NCBI GenBank assembly: GCA_027405735.1
Contig: JAPEHQ010000015.1
Location: forward strand, 868,001-932,000
Direction: 5' to 3'
DNA: 64,000 nt
From: Mucor racemosus
Lineage: Eukaryota > Mucoromycota > Mucoromycetes > Mucorales > Mucoraceae
A model generated the notes under the pieces. The model ran no database searches. It worked only from the letters and a program-made list of their open reading frames with translations, and had not been told where the DNA came from. This document shows positions 12,884 through 24,930 of this stretch, one piece after another. The position numbers and the translations under genes are program-made. Position 1 is the stretch's first letter. Each line of letters begins with the position of its first letter.

Positions 12884-13192
12884 ATGCTTTTTAAAATACG
12901 CACATTATTATTCTGCTTCACATTAATTATTGCCACAAAACCACTATCAAGTCTTGCTTCTGCTGCTAATACTACTACTACTATCTCTGTTGCTGCTCCT
13001 ACTATTTCAAATACTGTTTCAACATGCAAATGTATACAAAATGTTGAAACTAAAATGACACGGTGTCCTGGATCTACATGGAATCTAGACATTGCTGGTT
13101 ATAGAGGGAATTGTAAAAGAAAACTCGAATATAGAAATGGTGATTGCGATTGCTCAGGATGTTTTACATGTCAAGATATAGATTTAAGATAG
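12884..13192 (+). CDS. small secreted cysteine-rich protein, function unknown
   Basis: This is a 102-residue single-exon frame. Residues 1 to about 27 form a typical signal peptide: Lys and Arg at the start (MLFKIR), a hydrophobic core (TLLFCFTLIIA) and small residues before a likely cleavage site (SLASA). A short Thr/Ala/Ser-rich linker follows. The C-terminal half holds eight cysteines, beginning CKC and ending CDCSGCFTC, so four disulfides are possible. Small size, export signal and Cys density resemble fungal secreted or cell-surface proteins, but I recognise no family and assign no function. It converges with RRP46: the two stop codons are 57 bp apart. A TATA-like sequence 70-85 bp upstream supports a real gene. 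No homologue could be checked. Confidence 0.65.
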   Translation: MLFKIRTLLFCFTLIIATKPLSSLASAANTTTTISVAAPTISNTVSTCKCIQNVETKMTRCPGSTWNLDIAGYRGNCKRKLEYRNGDCDCSGCFTCQDIDLR

Positions 13193-13249
13193 ATTTCCTT
13201 TTGTTTTTTCTAATATATACAACTATTTTTATTATTATTTTAATTGAAT

Positions 13250-14121
13250 TTAGTGTCCAACAGTTTGTTGCTGTTCCTTTTCCTTCTTTGATTCAACTGC
13301 CACTCTTAAAAATCCTTGGACCTTTTCAACTGCTTCAAAGCAAAGATCATGACATGAAAAGTACTAGAAAAATGTGTAAATAAAATAAATAATAACTTTT
13401 TCTTTGAAAAAAAAAAAAAAATTACCTGTTCTTCACTGAATAAACCTTCTGAATCAGATAATAAAACAAAGGGCTTTTTGTTTACATTATCAAAAGCAAA
13501 GGTATGAACGGATTTAGCATTCTATTTGCAAATACCTCGAGTTAGTAATAAAGAAACCATGGGATTTAGTTACTAAAACATACCTCCAACTCGATTGCAG
13601 TGGGATCCAAAATCAAATCATTTGTTTTGCTATCAATCATAGCTGTAATGGCAGCAGCCATATGCTTCATGGGTATACCAGCATCCAACAAGGCCAATGT
13701 GATGGCGTTCACTGAAGCAGCTAAAATAGCACCATCATCTTTTGTGATTTGAATAACAATTTGTACAAGAGTACGAGGAAGCATTCCTCCTAAAATAACT
13801 GGCTCAAATGCTGTACGTAAAATGCTTTCCATGAGTTTTTCTTTAGTTGTAGACACTCCTTTTGCAGGTCGAACAACAACTTCTACTGTAGCTTCATCTA
13901 ATTTTTCATCGCGAATCTGAACATCCATAGGGCCTGATACTGAACATATAACTGACGTAGAACCTATAAATTATGTCAATATTTTGTATTTCAAATCAAT
14001 CAGATTATTGCTTACCGAATTCGAATTTGGATGAACCATCAGCTCTATTTAAAATATTCTGAGAAGCAGAAAAAGCTCTCAATTGAGTATTGTCATTACG
14101 ACGATCAGGTCTATTCACCAT
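13250..14121 (-). CDS. RRP46: Exosome complex core subunit Rrp46 (EXOSC5)
   Basis: Rrp46 is one of six RNase PH-fold subunits of the RNA exosome ring, which processes and degrades RNA in nucleus and cytoplasm. Exons (minus strand) are 14121-14016, 13963-13584, 13521-13426 and 13363-13250, giving 231 residues, usual for the family. Family signatures are the N-terminal RNase PH opening (MVNRPDRRNDNTQLRAFSAS), ATVEVVVRPAKG, LGGMLPRTLVQIVIQITKDD, LLDAGIPMKHM and LILDPTAIELE. The last matches the conserved LDPT segment of human EXOSC5. Like other eukaryotic core subunits it is presumably non-catalytic. Intron 3 begins GTAA followed by a long T run. The start is fixed by the family N-terminus. Confidence 0.92.
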
Positions 14122-14738
14122 TTTTTGTGTATAATGTCAAGATGTATGTTCTATTCTGTTGAAAAAAACCTTTCATATCAATGGAGCTACAATATTTCCA
14201 GTCACAGTGATTTGAGCACAGAGTAACGAAATGTAACTTGATTTGCATGACATTTGGCAGACAATCCAATATTCAAGGATTTATTTGAGAAATTTAGATA
14301 TTTCATTTCATTTATTACTATATAAACAGTAATTTTATTGATTAAAAACTATTATATAGTGCTGTCAATGTGACAAGGCCAGCTTCAATCCCTGATCCGG
14401 TTGATTTCTACGAAAATCGAGGTTTAAAGGATTTTTACTGCATATCTATTAAATTATTTCTGTTTGTGTGATCAAGTAAACTTCATCAGAATTTTATGGC
14501 ATATCTAGCCAAATTTTATATTCTAAAATTTATGCAACAGGCAAAAAGAGAGCTACCCACAACCAACATTGTATCTAAAAAGCTTAAGACCCAACCCGAG
14601 ACATTTAAATGAAAAATAATGTTTAATAAGGGACAATAAAAATGATATAAATAGTATAATATGAATTAATAGTAACGAAAAGTGGGAATAAAAATAATAG
14701 TAGTATATATATTAATAAGTAAAGGCAGAATAAAGACA
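14122..14738. other. intergenic between RasGAP 3' end and RRP46 promoter
   Basis: Both neighbours are on the minus strand, so this 617 bp holds the 3' region of the RasGAP gene and the promoter of RRP46. No TATA box is convincing. No repeat family of this window was recognised here. Confidence 0.5.
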
Positions 14739-17489
14739 TTATTTATGTCTTGTTACAAATGTCTTATTCAAGAGGCCTAATGTTTTGGTTACATTTAATC
14801 GAACATATTCAAGGTCAAGTAGTTCAACATTATCTTGTTGCTATTGTATTTGAAAGTTAGCAATTGTTGCATCCTTTCTATATATCAAAGACATACCTTT
14901 TCAAGTAAATCATCAAGTTTCAAGTCCATTTCCAAAATAGGTTTATCGCGTCCTTTAAAGTGCATTGCAATAATAAATGTACCAGGCAAAGGTGAAGTGA
15001 TAGAAAAGAAAATATTTGGTCTTCTATTTTCAGGTACGGTACTCTCTGTAATAACACCATCCTTTTCCAAATGATTATGTGAAAATTTAAAGGGTCCTTT
15101 TGGTGGCCCTTTTGGTGCTTTTCTAGGTTTACCTCCTTCAACTTCTACTCCAATACCTACAGAATTCTTTGTAGTCTTTTCACCACCACTTTGAATTCTG
15201 ACATTTTGAAGATAAGCCTTATAACTTTCCAATTGACTCTTCAAATAGTTGTTGTGATCTAGGATAGTCTTGTATACGCCTTCCAGTGATTCAGATTCTT
15301 GTCTTACTTTTTCCTTTAGATTACCAAGGTGTGCTAATTCTTGTGTAATTTCTTCTACCAATAATTTGTAATGGTCTCTATGATCTATGACGCCTGCGTC
15401 TTCCAACTCTCTTAACATGTCCTTTACTTTAATACCCTTTCGCACTAATTGTGGATCCTTGGTAGTAGCTGCTGTTTCTGCTATGTAGTCTAGATCAAGT
15501 GGACCTGATGCCAAATGTGGAAGAGAACGAATCAATTGGACATATATAGCCTTTGTTTCCATGTATAAAATATCGTTTTGTGTGATGTTATTTTCAGACA
15601 TGAGAGCAGTAGTTAGATCTTGATAGGATGTAAGTATAGATTCTTTCATTCTGCAATATAAACTTACCTTGAATAGGGATTTCCCAACGACTAAAGAGGG
15701 GTAAATCAATTGTTTTGTTTTCTTTGCGAGAGACTTGTGGAGGCGCAGGTGCAAGGTCATTTACCAGAATACGAAGATGATCCTTTTCTTTTGGTGCAAT
15801 TATATCCAAATGACGATGAACAAGGGTATGCGTACTGTATATTTCATTTAGGGTAATATTAATGTCGATATCTTTTTTGCTGAGTGCCATGTATTGATCC
15901 ATTTCCAAGGTTTCATAAAAATCGCCTACTTCACAAAGCTCATTCAAAAATTTATTGATACGTTGCTTATTTTTCTCTACAAATGGATTTGTGGGAAGCA
16001 TGTAACTTTCCTTTGCATAAGATGGCCTATTTGCCAAATTCTGTAACATTTTTGCAATCTAAACAATCAGTTAATATCTCCTTTTTTTTTCCTTTTATTT
16101 TTTTTATTTTTTTTTTTATAGTAAATAATTACCAAAGTCAGTGTTCTTCTAGGTGCATTACTAGGTGCAGTTTCTAACAACATGTATGCCCTCGGGGTAA
16201 CAATTGCAGGATTGATAAATCTCAAGAAAAAGAAACCACCAATCATAGAACAAATGGAGTACTCTGATGCATCTGGGCTCTTTCGTTTTGTTAGAGAACG
16301 GATTTGCTTACAAATCCATCGAATACCATATGGAACAGATGCAGTAGATGAGATAATTGTAGTCAGAAAACTCTCGGCAATTTCGATCAATTTCTCCAAA
16401 CGAGGCTGAATGATCTTTTGAACATTTTCATTTTCTGCTGCTACTTCTGGGGTGACACTTCGTGGTAAATCTGGAGGCAAGAAGCCTTTTTCACTTTCCA
16501 TCTTTTCCACCATTTGTTCATATACTTTAAGGGGATTAATTTCGAGATTTAACTCTTGATCTTCAACCAAATCTTTGATTTTATCAGATAAAATTGATTT
16601 GAGATATGCTTGACCAGGTCCTCTTCTAGTGTACGTAGTCATCATTCTAGAAACAGGTGTATTTGCACGTAATAATGAGCCGAATTCTGTAGATGTTTCG
16701 AATTGAGCAGCCAATACATTCTATTTTTCATTAGGTTAGAGTGTTTGCTGTTATTACAGGGATTTTACGTACTTGGAACATGGTTAATAGTAAATGCTCT
16801 TCACGGCTTTCATATTGATTACCGTATAATGTAAACATGACAGTTTGAAGTAAAGTATCAATCTCTGAAAGGCTCACAAGTCTGCATAGTGTTGCAATAT
16901 GTCTGGGTTCACTTTGGAGTATAAAAAAGAAATTACCATACAACTGCATTCGACGATCATCGGGAAAAGAATCACCATTTTCGACGCCATGTTCTTCAAG
17001 ATGAGAAGCCATTTCGTTTTGCTGTACAAATCGTTAATGATGATAAGACATCGATCACTCTTAATATATATAATTACCTCATCTAAAGCAATTCGATTTT
17101 GAATCAGAAGAGCAATACGAGAATCAAGATAACGGACATCTCTTTCTAATACAAAGTTCTTTTTTGATTGACCAGAAATTTTTGATTTCAAATCACGTAG
17201 ACTTCTTTGAGCTATCAAATTACTTTGTTATTTGATCTATAATGTCAAATTATCAAGTTTTTGGTGACTTACCTTGCGCTAATTCATCTTCTACTTCATT
17301 ATCTTGCTCAGCTGCCATAGAGTAGAAAGCAGAAACAGAATACCTTTTGGAATTTCGACCTGCTTTACCTCGACTTGAATGATGACTATTGGCAGCAGCA
17401 GCAGCAACAGCCCTCGAAACTATTTGACTAGTCCCTGCGTTGCTAGGATAACCATAAGCTTGAACCATGCCATTCTTTCGATCAGCCAT
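14739..17489 (-). CDS. gap1: Ras GTPase-activating protein, Gap1/IQGAP-related type
   Basis: It should stimulate GTP hydrolysis by Ras and so switch Ras signalling off at the membrane. Exons (minus strand) are 17489-17273, 17211-17078, 17021-16773, 16720-16133, 16058-15668, 15618-14897 and 14840-14739, giving 800 residues (S. pombe Gap1 is of similar size). The RasGAP domain covers about residues 130-470. The arginine finger is in [12 protein letters not shown] (Arg about 218), and the FLR motif [17 protein letters not shown] lies at about 354-370. The C-terminal RasGAP_C region, shared with IQGAPs, ends in [19 protein letters not shown]. There is no calponin-homology domain and no IQ repeats, so this is the Gap1/Sar1 class and not a full IQGAP. 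The N-terminal 70 residues are low complexity with an Ala run. Intron 5 uses a donor inside CAAGGTAAG and an unusual AAG acceptor; other joins give a stop. Confidence 0.9.
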
Positions 17490-19550
17490 AACTCAAGAAT
17501 CCTTTCTATTGCTATAATTTATATATATTTGTGCGATTCAGAAAACGAAATGTGTCAGCTAAATCAACTTTTTAAGCTATATTTTGATAAGAAAAAGAGA
17601 GGGAGAGAGAAAGGAAAAGAAAAAGAAGTATCACTTGGTATGGTTCCTCAAATAAACGAAAAAGAAAAATAGATAGTTGCACAAAACTAAAATTATGTTA
17701 CCTTATAATTTCTTCTCCCCTTGTTTCCTTTGAGTAAACCTCCTTTTTGTTTACTTTTTTTGCATGATACTTTATATTTTATTTACTATTTTATTCACAA
17801 TAATTGATATTTGTAATATATCAGTACTTTGTCATTCATTTATATATACAAATAATCTAATCTTTTGAAGACTGTATGGTCCTTTTGCAAACTGACATGT
17901 CGAACGAGAACTAAAGGATCAATCTTGTTTTGGGACAACATAACTCCGCCTAATTGCTGGATTGCTACATTCAATCAAGGCCATTTTGTCTCAAACACCA
18001 CAAGAACTGTGCTCCATATCCTTTGGATTCAACATGAACCGTTTAAGTAATATTTAGATCAAGTTGATAGCCATTATTCAAAAATGGAAACGTCAGTTTA
18101 ATAAATACGCAGACCTATCTATTGTGTACAAAACAGACTGTATATTAATGAAACGTTACTACCATATTGTAATGTATGCCATTCTCCTTTGCACTCCTGA
18201 TATGCGAAAAAAAAAACGAATTCGATACTGTACCCTTGCACATACAATACACAGGTATAGATAGTTATGAAATGAAGGAGAAAAGAGCTAGCTTATACCA
18301 ATGAAGTAGGATATGCTTGATCTAGAATTAATTTTATCTTGAAAAAACACCTTTAAATTGGTGTAATTAATAAAACCCGACTTCTCTTTTTTTGATAGAA
18401 TAAGCAACCCGAAGCTGAAAAGGGAGAAAAGGAAAGATTGCTACTGAAACTGTCATGCCACAAAACAAAATAGGAAGGGAAGTTTAGCCAACAGCACAAT
18501 ATTTCCTCCCTTATTTGTGATTGTGGTATTACATTACACTAAAATGGGACCTTTCAGTTTCTTGAAAATGTAGTTGACTACCTGGACAAATGTCAATAAG
18601 AAGCGTTCTGCGCAGGTCAAGTTTAAATTTAAATATGGAATAAAAATAGGCATCATTGCGTTACCAGGTGTGAGCCTTTTGTCTTTTACTTGATTAATGG
18701 CTGTTCTCCCTGTTTGGGTTAATATTTAAATTAAAACCTTTTTGATTCATACATTTCGTGCGACATTGTTGTCGTACAAAAAACTATCAAAACCAGTGCT
18801 TTTCTTGCTGTATATTATACCGCCTACTCTAAACAATAATTTATATTATGCATACATCAGGACGTCAAGAAAACATTCTTTGAACGCAATAACAATCTAA
18901 TAAATATAAACTTGAAAAACATACCTTTGCGCGAGATTTCTTTCATGCTCATATATATGTGTTTAAAAGATGAGGCTGTAGGCATCGCTAAAAAACTTTT
19001 ATTTATATAGAGGTTGATGCATACACCGGTATATCAATTTATGAAGCGTATGCAGTTAACTGATTATAGAGAAAGCTTTCTAAACGTGGTTGCGAAATTT
19101 CAATTCAAGAACTTCTGTTATATAATATAAACCCATAAATGTTGTTCCTGTCATAAGGATCAGGAGCATTAAGTTATTCTCTAACCTTTTATGATAACTA
19201 CCGTATGTTCTCTTTTGCAATTGTATAGGTTTAAAATTAAAAGTGAACCTCAATGGATAAAATCAGATAAATTGAGTAGGCAGGCTCTAGAGTTTTGATT
19301 AATTAATAGAATATTTTTTTAGATTCAAAATAAGAATCTCAATATTCAACTTTTTAGAACACAATTACAACACACAATAAAGCTATATACGGTACATCTT
19401 TTTTATGGGCTATTGATATCTGTCTGAAAATAGAAGAGTCAATAGCAGAATATAAGTGTACTGGCCTTACATTGACCAAAATTGACCTACAATCGATTAT
19501 AAAAATTAGGCACCTAATTGAGTTGTTAATTTTTTGTATTCACAAGATAG
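17490..19550. other. intergenic, RasGAP promoter side
   Basis: The first 200 bp form the RasGAP promoter region and include a purine-rich block at 17,589-17,630. The rest is A+T-rich, with short open frames at 17,865-18,264 that have no domain or codon signal. I recognise no gene and no member of the repeat families. Confidence 0.45.
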
Positions 19551-20765
19551 ATCTAATTGATTACTATTCTGCATTTTTTGTTTTAGCAAAAAATATTGAT
19601 TTTTCGTCGAGATAATCAAAATAATAGATTTTGTCACAGCTTATAACCTATCATAACTGGGCTCCAAAATTTATTTTGAGAAATGGACGAAAAATGATGA
19701 AAAAAACAAAATCGTTTAATTGTTCATGAACTGCAAAGTAAGTCGACCTAGTATACTAAGTAGCTTTTGTACAGTTTTGAATTCTGCATCCATCTAAAGA
19801 AAAGTTAGACAAACATTCCACATTAAATTGTGCGCAACATGCAATTGAAATTTTGGAGGTTTTTCGAAGATACACATCACTTTTCATAAGCATATTTAAA
19901 ATATAATAAACCGCAACGATGCACAAAATAATTACCTATCGATCGAGCTATTGCAAAATCTTTTAGCTGTATTTTTCGTAGAGAAACCAACATTTTTGCC
20001 CAATTTTTTTCAGATTCAGAATTTGGGATGAGGGTATACAAGGGGGAAATGGACGCCAGAAATGGAAGTACCTTTTTGTACACATTTTTGAGGATATCTC
20101 CACGAAAAATCAATATTTTGAAAAACTCTAAATTGGGTTCACGAGAGCTTAACGAGCTAAATGATATGAATGCAAAAAAAATGTTGCTCAATTTAACCAA
20201 TATTTTGAAACCTACTATAGAAATGTCAAAAAAAATGAAAAAAAATAAAAGTGCTCAGAATTTTTTTATATTGAAACATTTCATAGAGCACTGTAAAACA
20301 AGTAAGTTTTATTATTAGAAAGTGTTAGTATAGCTTAATTTTTTCTAGAGATATGAAGCCTCAAAGTTTTCAATTTTTAGCAGTAAAATACGCGTAAAAA
20401 ATCTGAAACATTAGCTCTGAAAAATTAATACCAACTGCAAAAAATAGGATATTTCCGGATACTCATTTTTGAATTAAAACTAAACACCTCAGGTACATTG
20501 ACATATACTTTTTTCTTTGTGTTATTTAGTGAAAACAAAAAGTAGAGCAGGGATGAAAAATGAGACCCAGTTTTCAAGGAAAAAGCAGTGAATTTTACGC
20601 GTTTTTGAGTCTTTCGTGAGATATAAAATAAATTTAGGAATAGGTAGCATAATACGACCAATTCATGTCTGTTTAGTAGTATCTAAAGTATATCTTAAAA
20701 ATGTTTATTATGAGGTTAGTTATAGAAAGAAGGCATACTCCGATTTTGAAGATCGAAACTATGAA
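19551..20765 (+). repeat. repeat family A, copy 2
   Basis: All family A blocks are present in order, closely matching copies 3 and 4. The right end is near a GGCATACTCCGATTTTGAA block, which recurs at the outer end of copy 4 (about 46,266-46,290) and as an isolated piece near 42,436. Frames of about 100 codons are open on both strands in the middle (19,877-20,318), as in copies 3 and 4. Confidence 0.8.
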
Positions 20766-20924
20766 ATTTTTCTTTGAAAATTCAAGTTTAATATTAAAAT
20801 TCATTTAAACTTATCGAATGTAGTTTCTTCGTGTACTACAACAAGTCAAAATAGGTCGTGAAGGACAGAACAAACAAAATTAGTTGTAATTTTTTTATTG
20901 ATTACTTAATAAGAAAAATATTTA

Positions 20925-21471
20925 CATAAATATCATAGAATGTGATTGTTTAGCTTCTATATGGAAAAAATCTAAAAATCATTTTTTATTATACTGTATA
21001 TACTATATTAACAGAAGATATTGTTTTCCTGTGGACATCGGACGAGATCTGGTATTTTCAACATTGATGACCGTAACCTTTATAGATTATAAAAATTTTG
21101 TTACTATATATAATACACGTTTTATCTACTACTTAATTTTTGTGAATATTATACGTAGCGCAATTTTGTATTTACTGATTATATGCTCACTGGAAACTTC
21201 AATTATATTTTCTAGTGAAATAAATTTAGCTTTTGCATTATTGTACCTAGCATACTGTAATTACACGATTTAGGGCAAAAATAGCAAAATTTTCTTTATA
21301 TCTCAGTCAGAAATAAAGTTTTTTTTTTGTAAAACAAATTGCAGCTAATACCCAAAAAATAGCAGTAATATATCCAAAAGAAAAAAAAATATGGTTAAAT
21401 TACTCAATATTGCACAAATCGAGAAAAACAAAACAACAGACAAATAGAAGGACGGCAATTAAAGAAAGCAA
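20925..21471 (+). repeat. dispersed repeat with a near-identical inverted copy at 50.3-50.9 kb
   Basis: This segment is the reverse complement of about 50,325-50,876, differing at only a few bases. It contains an 80-codon hydrophobic frame at 21,031-21,273 whose counterpart at 50,511-50,753 differs at three residues. The frame could be a small membrane peptide, but A+T-rich DNA readily gives such frames, so I do not call a gene. Confidence 0.7.
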
Positions 21472-21868
21472 ACATAGAGGGGACGTTTGTCCTAGTTGCT
21501 AGACTTATGCGCTTTACAGATAATTCAAACGGAGAGGTTGTGAGTTCAAAACTCGTGTAAGTGGTGGATTTTCTTTGGAACTTGTGCTTGCCAGGCTAGA
21601 AGCCCAGCTAATCACCTCCTCCCCTTTTTTCGGTTTACCTTTCTACAAACAGCTTTCAAAAGACTACCAATCGTTGTCTTCTTTTCTGTACTCCAGTATT
21701 TTTAGTGCTATTTTGGAAATTCATTTTTTTTATGAATATCTTATTTTACAAGCACAGGAAATTCTACAAAAGTAAACACATTTTGCACTCAATAATTTAA
21801 TAATGTAAATTGTATTGTAAGCCTACTACTGTCTGTATATTTTGATTTTGGTTTTCATTCAGTATGTA
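21472..21868 (+). mobile_element. tRNA-like SINE, copy 1
   Basis: This is a non-coding element of about 397 bp with a copy at 49,573-49,973 in the opposite orientation. The flanking DNA differs on at least one side, which indicates transposition. Near the 5' end is a Pol III B-box-like sequence: GAGTTCAAAACTC here and GGGTTCGAAACTC in copy 2, which fits GWTCRANNC. A possible but weak A box (TAGTTGCTAGAC) lies about 45 bp upstream. Both copies end in CAGTATGTA. No clear target duplication or poly-A tail was found, so the SINE assignment rests mainly on the B box and copy structure. Confidence 0.5.
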
Positions 21869-22186
21869 ACAAATAAAGTATTACTAATTGTGCCATAAAA
21901 GACGCATACATAATGGAATATATTTAGTCATTTTTCAGAAAGACTTGAAAAGAGATCAGCGAATAACATCCTTAATCATATTTGGATTTCTATCGGTTCC
22001 TGCATCAGTCAGTATCACTTAGAAATTGGTCTATCACCAACTTCAATTTATCTTTAATAATGGACTTCAGGGTAATTATAGCTGCGTGAGCATTACTATT
22101 AAAGGCATATAATCACTCTTCACTCAAGAGGTACTTTATATGTAAAAGCTTAAGAATAATGCCCAAAGGTATGTAGCTTCCGTCAA

Positions 22187-23250
22187 TTTATTATTTATCA
22201 TTATGCATATTATATGCCACCAAGTACCATACTTTATCACCTTCTGCAGTATTAATACATCCTACAATCTATTGACTACGACATGCATTGAACCGCAAAG
22301 TCTTGATATCTGATATTATAAATAAGAAACTTCTAGCGTACTAAGTATATCCAGCAGCAATTAACAAGGACGTTTGGACCTCAATTATGACACCATATTA
22401 TTTTATTCCAGCGGTTAGTTAATCAAATAGCTATTAAATCAACATCCAAGCACATTTAGCGCAGCATTAAAAAAAGGCAACTCGCAAATTCTGCAAGCAC
22501 TGTTATATTATGACTGATCCATTTATATCCATAGATTACTATCAAACAGATCTAATGGTTTAATAATGACTTAAATTACATCTTAGGTGATGTATCATTC
22601 TCTACCGGATGTCAAATCCAAAAGTAAAACAATCGTTCAGGAACCGAAATTCAAGTCTATTAAACATCAACGGAATCACAGTTCCAGCATGATATTACAA
22701 CATTATATGACAGCGTGATATTACAGCATAACATTAAAGCATGATGTTCCATCATCATGCCACATTAGTATAATAGATAACACCTATAATCCTTATCACA
22801 GCATCATTTCACTCAACTCAATTAGTATATAAACCCTCTTTATTTCCTTTTAATAAACGATAATCTCTTTGCTTAATTAAATTTTCTAGATTTTATTTAA
22901 CATAAACATATTCTGATAAATCATTAGGATCTCAATGTCAAATCAATATAAAAGGCCATACTTTTATATCTAAATAAATGATATCTTGTTTTTATTATAC
23001 AGTTGTTGAAGAACTGATGATTCATTACTCATTCTCCTTTAATTGTATTCTTTTTTTAAGTATTATTTATCAAACATGAAAATATAGGACACAACTGGTG
23101 GTTCTATTAGACAGAAATATTATGTTTTGCTGATGGTTTTCTTCTCAATTTACAGTGATTTGTAAAAATAGAAATATAAAATTTAATGCGGAATATATTT
23201 AAATCTACCATCATGCATGATTGAAGATTAATTGGATCAATATTTACAAG
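22187..23250 (+). repeat. repeat family D, copy 1 (split by a solo LTR)
   Basis: Family D is a non-coding repeat found five times: here, 28,306-28,810 (-), 30,151-30,520 (+), 47,540-48,690 (-) and 49,057-49,570 (+). Landmarks are ACCTTCTGCAGTAT, ATCTATTGACTACGACATG, ATCAAACAGATCTAATGG and GGATCTCAATGTCAAATC. This copy is interrupted at 22,588-22,923. The upstream part (21,869-22,186) also matches about 48,741-49,035 inverted. Confidence 0.75.
22588..22923. mobile_element. solo LTR of a retrotransposon (336 bp)
   Basis: The insertion starts TGATGTATCATTC and ends CTGATAAATCA, the TG...CA ends typical of LTRs. It is flanked by a 5-bp duplication, TTAGG at 22,583-22,587 and 22,924-22,928. The uninterrupted site is visible in other family D copies (TTACATCTTAGGATCTC near 30,165). 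A TATA-like AGTATATAAACC followed by an AATAAA signal lies inside. No internal retrotransposon sequence remains, so it is a solo LTR; the superfamily (Copia or Gypsy) cannot be told. Confidence 0.85.
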
Positions 23251-23279
23251 GATGGGATTTTTTTCTTTATTTGACCTTT

Positions 23280-23545
23280 AAATGCGGTTAAATGAAGATA
23301 TCAGTCTCTAATATAGGCTGCTACCTATATTAAAAAACATTAGTCTCTTGTGCTAGCATGCGTATTCATGAGATACAAGAAAAGAATATCAGTTTGATAG
23401 TCTGATATGCCTTATCAAACGGTGAATATCTCCTTGGATTATGAAAATAAAAAGAGAAAAACAACACACGTAGAAAAGGATTTTCAAGTCTTTACATTAT
23501 TTAGCGCATTTAAAACCCTGCTAAGTTGTTCATTTTAGTCAATGT
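23280..23545 (+). repeat. repeat family E, copy 1
   Basis: This matches about 26,270-26,550 (+), 54,310-54,560 (+) and the inverse at about 52,490-52,740. Landmarks are AAGATATCAGTCTCTAATAT, GCTGCTACCTATATT, GCCTTATCAAACGGTGAATA and AAAACAACACACG. No coding capacity is shared between copies. Confidence 0.75.
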
Positions 23546-23577
23546 AAAAGTAACATTACTGTTGCATCCACAGATCT

Positions 23578-23702
23578 GGGTGCATTCCTTGGTTAAGATT
23601 ACGACACAGTTTGATATGTTAAGTTCTACATTGCTGTGTATTATGTTATGAAGCTCCGTGTATGCAGGAATATGGAACTAGTGTGTGTCACCTAGATTTG
23701 AT
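23578..23702 (+). repeat. fragment of R1
   Basis: This is a diverged piece of R1 corresponding to about 9,836-9,968. It starts at GCATTCCTTGGTTAAGATTA and ends near CACCTAGATTTGATTG. It is the third R1-related sequence in the window. Confidence 0.7.
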
Positions 23703-23899
23703 TGGATATATGAATATATATAAATAGACTCCTTTAAACAGGTCATATAATTAGAGAATGTGAATATAAAAGAAGATGGTTCGATCTTATAGTAAAGTTC
23801 TTTAGTTTTTAGTGTGCTCTTTCATTTTATAACAGTTTTCCTTTATTTTTATTAAATGATTTAGTACATATTTTAGCTTTGAGATTGATATAATCTCCT

Positions 23900-24812
23900 G
23901 GCGTAACAATTACAGCACATAAACCATAAACTAAAAAAAATAGGCAATATCTGTTATCATAGAAGCATACATTTTTCTACCAAAAAACCCGTTTGTCATA
24001 TCATAAATCTGTTAAAAAATTGAAAAAGCGAGCCTGTAGAGCGACGCCGTAATTTAGTATAACACGATCGAACGAATAAGTTTCTTATACTATGGTATAT
24101 CTAAGCTTTTTCTTAAAAAAAAGCGTTTTTTTTTAACTTTTTTTATATTTAACCATAAGCGGTCTGAAAATTCAGTTTTTGTAGCGGACATTTTCGGGAC
24201 TGATTTTATCCTTACCAACACTCATGATTTTGATCAAAAAACAGAAAAATCAAATTTTGATATCAAAATCAACGTTTAAATATACTACATTGTCAGAGAA
24301 AATTGTAGCAATAGTTAAAACACATCTTATAACAGCTTAATATTAAATGTTAAATAATGAAAATTTGTACTTTTGCCCCCAAAACGGAATTTTGGTTAAA
24401 GGATATTCATGTAATATTTTGCAATGAAAATGTTTGTTATTTTTTATTGAGCAAATAGAGCGCTGAATTCTCTATATGTGGATATTTTTTGTTTTTATAA
24501 TTGGTAGTATAATTAACTCTAAATTTGCAAAATCAGAAAAAAAAATTTAAAAATGTCAAAAATTGATGATCTGGACAAGAATAATTTTTGAAATTAATAT
24601 TCCGATTATAAGCCTTGTAAGTCTTAAAAATAAGAGATTTTATAATACTTGAGAGCTTTTTTGAAGAATTTACGATGCTGTACCCACTTGATTTAAGCTT
24701 ATTTATTACTGTAAATCTTTATACATATTGATATTGTGTGGTAGTTTTTGTGATGATAATATAGTCTTACTTTATAATTATTGCGATAGAGATGATTACA
24801 TTAAGTTTTAGT
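23900..24812 (+). repeat. repeat families E-end and C, copy 1
   Basis: 23,900-24,010 matches the end of family E as seen at 54,610-54,700. Family C follows from GTAGAGCGACGCCGTAAT to GTAAATCTTTATACAT. Relative to the palindrome arms, family B is missing between them. Other C copies lie at 27,595-28,290 (-), 50,877-51,686 (-) and 55,363-57,150 (+). The order E-(B)-C-dynein fragment recurs, so these are parts of one long composite repeat. Confidence 0.75.
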
Positions 24813-24930
24813 CTTCTCCAATATTATAAACATAAACAAGGCCATCGCCAAAACCTATTATTTCTGCCTTCTTTTTACCCTCTTTGTCCCAAGCCAATTT
24901 ATTCAATGCTTTACCAGAACAAACTTACTT
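24812..24930 (-). pseudogene. dynein intermediate chain fragment, copy a
   Basis: Read on the minus strand this resembles the last WD40 blade of cytoplasmic dynein intermediate chains: ALNKLAWDKEGKK then GDGLVYVYNIG, comparable with the ALNRVRW...IAVGDSEGQIVIYDVGE stretch of animal chains. It is preceded by GTAAGTTTGTTCTG, a likely remnant of an intron. It is short, lacks a start and carries an extra codon or two. It sits at the end of a family C copy, as do copies b and c. Confidence 0.55.

Noticed and set aside
21541..21560. Canonical tRNA gene suggested by the B box
   Set aside because: No acceptor stem or anticodon arm can be folded around it and the sequence continues into a 400 bp repeated element, so it is treated as a SINE head.
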